DNA of 64,000 nt from CAZSPL01 sp964608735 (GTDB lineage: Bacteria > JAJVIF01 > JAPKYR01 > CAZSPL01): assembly GCA_964608735.1 (NCBI GenBank), contig CAZSPL010000001.1, forward strand, positions 12,783-76,782. The letters are read 5' to 3'. Under the pieces are notes generated by a model that had not been told where the DNA came from, searched no databases, and saw only the letters and a list, made by a program, of their open reading frames with translations. Each line of letters starts with the position of its first letter. Position 1 is the first letter of the stretch. Both the position numbers and the translations under genes were made by a program. Of this stretch, positions 8,243 to 15,052 are shown in pieces.

Positions 8243-9472
8243 TTACACCTTCTGGCACGCAGCGACTTCGGTGGTAACGACATCCGCAAGCCGCTGCACA
8301 CCGATGGGGATCAGATCCTCCGGCGGGTAGCTGAAATTCAACCTCGCGCAATTCAGGCTTCCGCCGAACGGGTCGAACGCGCGTCCGATAACATATGCGA
8401 GCTTTTTCTCCAGCGCATGTTGAAACATCTCACCCGATGTCTTGCATCCTTCCGGAAGCGACAGCCACAGGAACAATCCACCCTCGGGCTTCGTCCAGTA
8501 CATCCCGTCGATCTTCGGCATTATGGCATCCATCGCGTCGAGCATAATCTTCTGTTTCTTGCTGTAAAACGCGATGTTGTTCTTTATCTGCTTCGCGAGC
8601 AAGCCTCTGGTGATGAATTCCGCCGCGATGAGCTGATTGAATGCGGGGGTGCACAAATCCGCGCTCTGCTTGGCGATGGTCAGCTTGTCGATCACCGATG
8701 CCGGCCCCATCGCCCATCCGAGGCGGAAACCGGATACGAATATCTTCGAGAATGTGTACAGCGTAAGCACCCTGCCTTGCCCTTCATCCATGGTCAGCAG
8801 GCTTGGAAGCATCTCCCCTTCGTATCTCAGCTCGCGGTACGGGCTGTCCTCGACAATTAGTATCTGGTATTTATCGGCGATATCGAGAAGATGTTTCCGC
8901 TTTTCAAGGTTCACCGTCACGCCGGCGGGATTCTGGAAATCCGGCACGACATAGATGAATTTTATCCTCTCCCGGTCTTTCTTGAGTATATCCTCAATCC
9001 TGTCTGTATCGATTCCCGTCTCCGGGTCGAGCGGTACGCCGATGAATTCCGCCTGGTATGTCCTGAATGCCTGGATGGCCCCGAGATATGTGGGCACCGT
9101 GCATATGAGCTTGTCGCCGGGATCAAGAAGGATCTTGCCGACAAGGTCCAGCCCCTGCTGCGATGCCGTCGTCACGAGCGTATTCTCCGGCCCGACGCAT
9201 ATCTCGTCCTTCTTCACCCAGTTATCCAGCGCTTCGACAAGCTGCGGCACACCCTCGGTCGGGCTGTATTGAAGCGCCGCCGCGGCATTCGTATCCAATA
9301 CATATGCCGCGATCTCCTTCGTCGCCTGCACGTTGAATGTCTCCGGGCTTGGAAGTCCACCGGCGAATGAAATGAATCCCTCCTGGCTGACGAGCTTCAG
9401 AAGCTCCCGGATCTCAGACCGCGCGAAATGCTTCGCTACGTAAGAAAATTGGTCGTTATAATAGTCGCGCAT
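8243..9472 (-). CDS. PLP-dependent aminotransferase, class I (2-aminoadipate/aromatic aminotransferase type)
   Basis: The 409-residue fold-type I aminotransferase resembles the LysN/2-aminoadipate and MocR-like catalytic domain group. The PLP lysine is in YTFSKIFVSGFRLGW. The cofactor-contact stretch VPDFQNPAGV and the EDSPYRELRY segment are intact, as are C-terminal PEGGLFLWLSLP and the substrate-carboxylate Arg in CARLNFSYP. There is no N-terminal DNA-binding domain, so it is a metabolic enzyme rather than a MocR regulator. It stands alone with its own terminator. Substrate is uncertain: several alpha-amino acids are possible. Confidence 0.9.
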   Translation of the reverse strand: MRDYYNDQFSYVAKHFARSEIRELLKLVSQEGFISFAGGLPSPETFNVQATKEIAAYVLDTNAAAALQYSPTEGVPQLVEALDNWVKKDEICVGPENTLVTTASQQGLDLVGKILLDPGDKLICTVPTYLGAIQAFRTYQAEFIGVPLDPETGIDTDRIEDILKKDRERIKFIYVVPDFQNPAGVTVNLEKRKHLLDIADKYQILIVEDSPYRELRYEGEMLPSLLTMDEGQGRVLTLYTFSKIFVSGFRLGWAMGPASVIDKLTIAKQSADLCTPAFNQLIAAEFITRGLLAKQIKNNIAFYSKKQKIMLDAMDAIMPKIDGMYWTKPEGGLFLWLSLPEGCKTSGEMFQHALEKKLAYVIGRAFDPFGGSLNCARLNFSYPPEDLIPIGVQRLADVVTTEVAACQKV

Positions 9473-9516
9473 ATAATCCTCCGGCGATGAATTTTTGATA
9501 GAAGGAAGGCATGAAA

Positions 9517-9541
9517 TATAAAAACCCGGCTTGCGGCCGGG
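9517..9541 (-). terminator. Rho-independent terminator of the nucleosidase gene
   Basis: CCCGGC (9525-9530) pairs with GCCGGG (9536-9541) around a 5-base loop, and the minus strand continues TTTTTATAT. It lies about 110 bases after the nucleosidase stop and just upstream of the aminotransferase. The stem is the same as in the terminator at 8197-8213. Confidence 0.8.
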
Positions 9542-9652
9542 CTATGCTTCCGTGTCACGTTGTAAAGGCGAAAATTATAAAGAACCTTCCCAATGTTTAC
9601 CTCTTAAATTATTCTGCCTATATTTTATCCTTTTGCGAAAATTTTCGCAAGC

Positions 9653-10477
9653 CTACGCCTTCGGCAAAAGCTCCTCCTGTATCTTCGATACTTCCCCCGC
9701 CATCTGGATGACTATCACGCTGCACGCTTTCGCCGCGTATGGCGCGAATGCATCGAAATCCACGTCCGCGACATCATCCGCCAGGTCGCTCAGGCAGCGT
9801 ATAACCGCGTATGGCACGTCGAACGACTCGCATACCGCCGCGACAGCCGCCCCTTCCATCTCTGTGCACGAAGCATCGAAAGTCCTGTAAAGGTAATCGA
9901 CATAGTCGCTGGACATGATGAATTGATCGCCCGTGACTATCGTCCCGCGCACGACCGTTGGCTGAAGCTCGATCCCCTCGAACATCTCGATAGGGAATGT
10001 AGTATTCTTCGCCGCCTGGTATGCAACCTGTGATAGGAGCGGGTTTGGCGTGTATTTATTATCCCACCACTGGAATCCATCCGGCGCCCGCAGCCCCAAA
10101 TCGTGCTGGAGCAGTTTGTCGGCAACCACGATGTCGCCGACTTTCAAGCCGGGATCCACTCCCCCGGCGACCCCCGAAAATATCACCGCATTGACGCCGT
10201 ATTCGTGAATGAGAAGCGCTGCCGCCGACGCTGCATAGATCTTGCCGACGCCTGATTTAACAATCACCACCGGCTGACCGTTAAGGACGCCCTCGTAAAA
10301 CATAAATCCCCCGATGTCGGTCGATTCCCGGTCCTCGAGTTGCTCGAGATAAAGCTCGATCTCCATATCCATCGCGCCTATGATGCCGAGCTTCGTGGGA
10401 GCGACATAGTCGCCTTGCGCATATGCCGGCATCGCAATGAACAATGCCAGCAGCAGTCCGATTATCGTGGCTCTCAT
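9653..10477 (-). CDS. Exported 5'-methylthioadenosine/S-adenosylhomocysteine nucleosidase-like protein
   Basis: The 274-residue protein starts with a clear signal peptide (residues 1-20, ending MPAYAQG) and continues with a purine nucleosidase domain: GIIGAMDMEIELY, FSGVAGGVDP, TGDQF, CTEMEGAAVA and the catalytic Asp in RCLSDLADD. These are hallmarks of MTA/SAH nucleosidase (Pfs). Such enzymes are normally cytoplasmic, so an exported form is unusual; export implies salvage or signalling with extracellular or periplasmic nucleosides. ATG 10477 is chosen because GAGG precedes it and the signal peptide begins there; the in-frame extension to 10504 adds only polar residues. Confidence 0.87.
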   Translation of the reverse strand: MRATIIGLLLALFIAMPAYAQGDYVAPTKLGIIGAMDMEIELYLEQLEDRESTDIGGFMFYEGVLNGQPVVIVKSGVGKIYAASAAALLIHEYGVNAVIFSGVAGGVDPGLKVGDIVVADKLLQHDLGLRAPDGFQWWDNKYTPNPLLSQVAYQAAKNTTFPIEMFEGIELQPTVVRGTIVTGDQFIMSSDYVDYLYRTFDASCTEMEGAAVAAVCESFDVPYAVIRCLSDLADDVADVDFDAFAPYAAKACSVIVIQMAGEVSKIQEELLPKA

Positions 10478-10608
10478 TTCATGCCTCGCTTTACTCAAAT
10501 ACACACTGAACGCCGGGTGATGATTATATCAAATGCCGGCTGCATGCGGCGCTTGACTACTCAGCGAGGCGTCTCTACTATTTCCCCATCTTAAAAAGCG
10601 AGTTGACC

Positions 10609-11652
10609 ATGCCGGACAGGTTCATTCACAATACTTTCCTATCCCTCTTACTCGTCACCTGCCTTGCCGTAATCACCACGGGATGCCGGCCCGACAACGC
10701 CGATGCCAACACCGTCGTCGTTTACACATCGGTCGACCAGCATCATGCCGAGCCCGTACTCAACGCGTTCCAGCAGAAGACGGGTATTGAAGTTAAAGCC
10801 GTATACGATGTTGAAGCCGCAAAGACCACCGGGCTGGTGAACCGCCTCATCGCCGAAGCGGCTAATCCACGCGCCGATGTCTTCTGGAACAGCGAGTTCG
10901 CCCAGACAATCCTCTTGAAAGAAAAGGGAATTCTCGCGCCTTATGACTCCCCATCCGCTGCCGAAATCCCATCGCAGTTCCGCGACCCGGACAACTTCTG
11001 GACCGGCACTTCAGGACGCGCCCGCGTTTTCATCATCAACACCGACCTCGTCGAGCCCGCTGAATACCCGCACGCTCTCGCCGACTTCCTCGATCCCGCT
11101 CAACCCGCTGATAAGATTGCCGTCGCGCTTCCGCTGTTCGGCACATCCGCCACCCATGCCGCCGCCCTTTATGCCGCGCTCGGGCCTGTTGAAGCGCGGG
11201 AATTCTTCAAAAGCATGATGGATAGGGGTGTGAGGATTGAATCGGGAAATTCCATCGTACGAGACCTTGTCGCCTCGGGCGACCTGGTGTGGGGACTTAC
11301 CGACACCGACGATGCCGCCGGCGCCATCGAGCGAGGCGCACCCGTCGATGTCGTATTTCCCGAGCAGGGAGATGACGGCATCGGGACATTGCTCATCCCG
11401 ACCACCGTGGGCCTCGTAAAATATGGGCCGCATCCCGACGCGGGAAAACTGCTTGTCGATTTCCTGCTGAGCACGGAAACCGAGCGGATGCTCATCGAAT
11501 CGGGATGGAGCCACATTCCCCTTCGCGAATGCGGCATCAAGCCCGAATTTATAAATGTGGAAAATGTAAAACTCATGGATGTGAACCTCTCGGAAGTCTA
11601 CAACTACATCGAACAAGCCAAGAATGAACTCAGGGAAGTCTTTGTCAAATAA
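10609..11652 (+). CDS. Ferric-iron ABC transporter substrate-binding lipoprotein
   Basis: The 347-residue protein begins with a lipoprotein signal (LAVITTGC, lipid Cys at about residue 26) followed by a type II periplasmic-binding domain like FbpA/AfuA: VVVYTSVDQHHAEPVL, NPRADVFWNSE and GTSGRARVF. It would capture Fe3+ or a related anion/iron complex outside the inner membrane. The genes that follow encode the two-domain permease and ATPase of the same system. ATG 10609 is preferred to TTG 10603. A 108-base spacer with an inverted GGGGACAGGCC pair separates it from the permease. Confidence 0.9.
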   Translation: MPDRFIHNTFLSLLLVTCLAVITTGCRPDNADANTVVVYTSVDQHHAEPVLNAFQQKTGIEVKAVYDVEAAKTTGLVNRLIAEAANPRADVFWNSEFAQTILLKEKGILAPYDSPSAAEIPSQFRDPDNFWTGTSGRARVFIINTDLVEPAEYPHALADFLDPAQPADKIAVALPLFGTSATHAAALYAALGPVEAREFFKSMMDRGVRIESGNSIVRDLVASGDLVWGLTDTDDAAGAIERGAPVDVVFPEQGDDGIGTLLIPTTVGLVKYGPHPDAGKLLVDFLLSTETERMLIESGWSHIPLRECGIKPEFINVENVKLMDVNLSEVYNYIEQAKNELREVFVK

Positions 11653-11742
11653 GGGGACAGGCCCCGAAGCACGTAGGCACGATGCAACTTCAAAGCAAAA
11701 AAACTCAATCCCAAAACCACGATCTCGAAACGGCCTGTCCCC
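11653..11742. repeat. Inverted GGGGACAGGCC pair between binding protein and permease genes
   Basis: GGGGACAGGCC (11653-11663, starting at the stop codon of the binding-protein gene) and its exact reverse complement GGCCTGTCCCC (11732-11742) flank a 68-base spacer. The core matches the 7424-7471 tandem repeat. It could fold in mRNA and lower expression of the permease relative to the binding protein, or be a mobile REP-like unit. Confidence 0.85.
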
Positions 11743-11760
11743 AGGGAATATATTAAACAC

Positions 11761-13302
11761 ATGCGCAAAGCCGCTCTTATAATCTTCCTCCTCCTCGTAT
11801 TCGGCCCCCTCGCCGCGCTAACGTTGAACATCCCTGCAAGCCTCTTTACGCCCGGCGCGCTCTCCGGCGCCGCTCCCTCGATACGTCACCTCAACCTCCT
11901 TCTGAAAACCCTGCTCTTCTGCGCGTGCGTCGCCTCCGGGACAACCATCCTCGGCATTCTCGTCGCGAGCATCCTCTATCAGTGGCGTCGCGGGATCGGC
12001 TCCCGCGCGCGATGGCTCGTGCTCATACTCATCATCGTCCCGCCTTATGTTCACGCGCTTGCATGGACATCGACATTCAGCGCGATGAACATTGCCCTCA
12101 AAGGATGGCCCGGCGCATGGTGGGTCGAAATGATGGCTTACCTCCCCCTTGCCGTCGGACTCGCGCTGCTCGGTTTCGCATCGGTCGACCCGGAGTTGAT
12201 CGAAGCCGCGAGGATCTCCAAACCCGACCTCTCCTGCTTCACGAAGATCGTGCTCCCGCTCGCTATGCCGCAAATCCTCACGGTGGCGGGACTCGTCTTC
12301 GTCCTGTGCCTCACCGACTATGGCGTGCCGTCGTTATTCCAACTCAATGTATACGCCCTCGAAGTTTATGTTTACTTCGCCGCAGGCGGGCCCGTCGCCG
12401 GCGCGCTGTTGCTTTCATTGCCCCTGCTCCTCATAGCGGCCGCGCTCATATGGCTCGTTCAGGGCGGATTGCGAGCCGCCGTGATGAAACCCCTCTGGGG
12501 GACGCGCTCGCTCGCCACGCCGATGCGCTTCCCGGTATGGCTCCAGAATATCCAGTGGACCGCATTCGCCCTCATGCTCGCACAGATGGTCGTCCCGCTC
12601 CTAAGCCTCTTCATCGCCACCGGGTCGTGGGCGAATTTCGCCGGGGCCGTAAGCAGCGCCGATGATGAAATCGCGACGAGCATCATCGTGGCGATTGCGT
12701 CCGGCCTGCTGTGCATCCCGCTCGCGTATGCCGCCGCCCGCATGCTGCTGAAAACCGGGCGCTGGTCAAAAGCATGGTGGCTTGCAGTGACATTGCCTCT
12801 CGCTATTCCCGCCCCCCTCGTAGGTATAGGGCTTATCGCCGTATATAACCGACCGGCGCTCGAACCACTCTACGGCACGCTCGCCATGCCGGTGCTGGCA
12901 TCGCTCGCGAGATTCACTCCCCTTGCCGCCATCGTCATGCTCGCGCAATTACGACGCATCGACGCGATACTGTTCGACGCCGCGCGCGTATTTCGCACAA
13001 CCGCTCTGAAGCATTGGGGGCAGTTGATATTGCCGATGATAGTTCCAGGCATGCTCGCCGCCGCAAGCATCACCGCCGCGCTCGCCGCCTCTGAGCTCGG
13101 CGCGACCCTCATTGTCGCTCCCCCGGGCAAGATGACTCTGACTATGCGCATATATAATTATCTGCACTACGGCGCGTCCGAAAATGTCGCGGGCCTGTGC
13201 CTTATGATGGTGCTCCTCACACTCGCTGCCGGACTCGCCGCCGTCGCCGCATTCCGAATCTGGGCACGCTTATTTCCATCCATGGGAAGCAGAACCGCAT
13301 GA
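11761..13302 (+). CDS. Ferric-iron ABC transporter permease, two-domain (FbpB type)
   Basis: The 513-residue integral membrane protein has about 12 helices in two homologous halves, each with an inner-membrane binding-protein-dependent transport motif (LIEAARISKPDLSCFTKIVL in the first half, LFDAARVFRTTALKHW in the second) that docks to the ATPase. This fused double-permease layout is typical of Fe3+ (FbpB/AfuB) transporters. The stop overlaps the ATPase start by four bases (ATGA), so they are translationally coupled. Confidence 0.93.
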   Translation: MRKAALIIFLLLVFGPLAALTLNIPASLFTPGALSGAAPSIRHLNLLLKTLLFCACVASGTTILGILVASILYQWRRGIGSRARWLVLILIIVPPYVHALAWTSTFSAMNIALKGWPGAWWVEMMAYLPLAVGLALLGFASVDPELIEAARISKPDLSCFTKIVLPLAMPQILTVAGLVFVLCLTDYGVPSLFQLNVYALEVYVYFAAGGPVAGALLLSLPLLLIAAALIWLVQGGLRAAVMKPLWGTRSLATPMRFPVWLQNIQWTAFALMLAQMVVPLLSLFIATGSWANFAGAVSSADDEIATSIIVAIASGLLCIPLAYAAARMLLKTGRWSKAWWLAVTLPLAIPAPLVGIGLIAVYNRPALEPLYGTLAMPVLASLARFTPLAAIVMLAQLRRIDAILFDAARVFRTTALKHWGQLILPMIVPGMLAAASITAALAASELGATLIVAPPGKMTLTMRIYNYLHYGASENVAGLCLMMVLLTLAAGLAAVAAFRIWARLFPSMGSRTA

Positions 13303-13949
13303 TAATTATTGAAAATCTCAGCAAATCATTCGGCGATGCCATCGCCATCGACTCGGTCTCCCTCGAGATTGCCGACGGCGAATCCATTGGCATCGTCGGG
13401 CCCTCCGGAAGCGGCAAAACAAGCCTCCTCAGGCTCATTGCCGGGCTCGAGATTCCCGATGAAGGCACTATTTCGATGGACGGCAGGCTCGTCAGCACGC
13501 CGCAACGCGTCGTCGAGCCGCACAAACGAAACATCGGCTTCGTCTTCCAACATCACGCGCTATGGCCCCATATGACCGCCGCGCAGAATGTTTTATACGG
13601 GATGAACAACATATCCAAAGCCAAAGCCACGCATCGACTCAACGCCCTGTTCGCGTCCTTGAATCTCTCCGGTCTCGAAGCCCGGCGTCCCGATGAGCTC
13701 TCCGCGGGACAGGCACGACGTGTCGCCATCGCCCGTGCAATCGCCCCGCATCCGAAATATCTTCTCATGGATGAACCCCTCTCAAACCTTGACGAGAAAT
13801 TGAAAAATCAGGTTATCGAAGTCATACGCGAATCAATAAGATCAACCGGCGCTTGCCCGATTTACGTCTCGCACGTCCGAAAGGAAGTGGAAGAGATTAC
13901 CGGGCGTATTTTGCATCTTGAGAAGGGCAGGTTTATGCCTGAACCGTGA
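13299..13949 (+). CDS. Ferric-iron ABC transporter ATP-binding protein
   Basis: The 216-residue ATPase has Walker A GPSGSGKTS, Q-loop FVFQHHALWPH, signature LSAGQARR (a variant of LSGGQ), Walker B YLLMDEPLSNLD and H-loop YVSHV. It lacks the long C-terminal regulatory domain seen in many FbpC proteins. ATG 13299 overlaps the permease stop by four bases; the in-frame extension back to 13197 lies inside the permease and is rejected. Its own stop overlaps the next start by four bases (GTGA), tying iron transport to the downstream propeller protein. Confidence 0.94.
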   Translation: MIIIENLSKSFGDAIAIDSVSLEIADGESIGIVGPSGSGKTSLLRLIAGLEIPDEGTISMDGRLVSTPQRVVEPHKRNIGFVFQHHALWPHMTAAQNVLYGMNNISKAKATHRLNALFASLNLSGLEARRPDELSAGQARRVAIARAIAPHPKYLLMDEPLSNLDEKLKNQVIEVIRESIRSTGACPIYVSHVRKEVEEITGRILHLEKGRFMPEP

Positions 13950-15052
13950 CGAAAATCGATGAAAATCTAAAACCGGAAACGCAAAAGCCGAACTGGAAGA
14001 ATGTACTCATTGTACTCATCTGGTTCGGTGCCATCGTCGGCGCGTTCATCTTCCTGAGCCGCCCGAAGCCGTTTCCGCCTCCTCCGCCCGGATGGACCAT
14101 CTGGCGCGAGCTTGGCTCGACACGCGCCGTCCTGCTTCTCGAAGATGCAATCTATGCCGGAGGCGTGGAAGGCCTGTTTTTCATCGACCCCGACGACAGC
14201 GTCGAAAAAATAAATATCCCCAAAATCACCGGCATCCCCATCGTGAATGCAATCATCCGGGACCGCAACGGCGCAATCTGGGTATGCATGGATCAGGGCG
14301 TGGGCATTCTTCAGGAGGACGGCTGGACAATCCTGCGCGAAGGCGATGTGCTTCCCGACGGGCGCGTTGCGTCAATCAAAAAGACGAGCGACGGTTTCAT
14401 CTGGCTCGGAACCGCGACCGGCGCGGCCAGGCTTCCGGTGGATGGCCCCTGGACAAAGAATGAAATATTTATCCTTAATATAGAGAACGGCCTGCAGCAC
14501 GACCGCGTACAGGCTATCGAGGAAGACAGCCACAGCGGTATCTGGTTCGGCACATTCGGCGCTCCCGAAGGGGGACTGAGCCGCTACAATAATGGGGAAT
14601 GGCAATACTGGACAACCGCGAACGGACTGCCGCATCCCGCTGTACTTGATATCATGCTCGACACCGATGGACAAATACGTGTCGGATGCGGCAAGGATAC
14701 ATCCGGCGGCGCAATTATATTGAGCGATACTTCAGGACGATGGCAAATCGAACAAGCACTTCCCATGGATGAATTCGTCGGACCCATCGCGCGAAGCTTC
14801 CTCGAAGACAGCCGCGGCCTCTGGTGGGTCGGCTCCGAATTTCATGGATTGACCATCAGAAAAGGAAATGACACGCTACGGTTTGTTACAATGGATGACG
14901 GCTTGCCCGCGCAGGAAGCTGTGTTAATCGCTGAAAATAGCGATGGCTCGATTTGGCTCGCGACACTCGCGGGGTTAGTCCGGATTGATACCGATGCGGT
15001 TGCAGATTTGCTGTACGACGATGATTCTACGAACGGAGAGCCCGCAAGATGA
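13946..15052 (+). CDS. Membrane-anchored propeller protein (two-component regulator propeller-like repeats)
   Basis: The 368-residue protein has one membrane anchor (about residues 18-37), a Pro-rich linker (PKPFPPPPPGW) and then repeated units of the type GAIWVCMDQGVG, GFIWLGTATGAA, GIWFGTFGAPEGG, LWWVGSEFHG and SIWLATLAGL. These are regulator-propeller (Reg_prop) blades that would form a periplasmic beta-propeller. No kinase or regulator domain is attached, so it may be a sensor or scaffold. GTG 13946 overlaps the ATPase stop (GTGA) and its stop overlaps the next gene (ATGA). It links the iron transporter to the large membrane-protein cluster. Confidence 0.85.
   Translation: MTKIDENLKPETQKPNWKNVLIVLIWFGAIVGAFIFLSRPKPFPPPPPGWTIWRELGSTRAVLLLEDAIYAGGVEGLFFIDPDDSVEKINIPKITGIPIVNAIIRDRNGAIWVCMDQGVGILQEDGWTILREGDVLPDGRVASIKKTSDGFIWLGTATGAARLPVDGPWTKNEIFILNIENGLQHDRVQAIEEDSHSGIWFGTFGAPEGGLSRYNNGEWQYWTTANGLPHPAVLDIMLDTDGQIRVGCGKDTSGGAIILSDTSGRWQIEQALPMDEFVGPIARSFLEDSRGLWWVGSEFHGLTIRKGNDTLRFVTMDDGLPAQEAVLIAENSDGSIWLATLAGLVRIDTDAVADLLYDDDSTNGEPAR

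Noticed and set aside
8172..8351. N-terminal extension of SfsA
   Set aside because: It would run through the aminotransferase 3' end and its terminator; the family starts at the later ATG.
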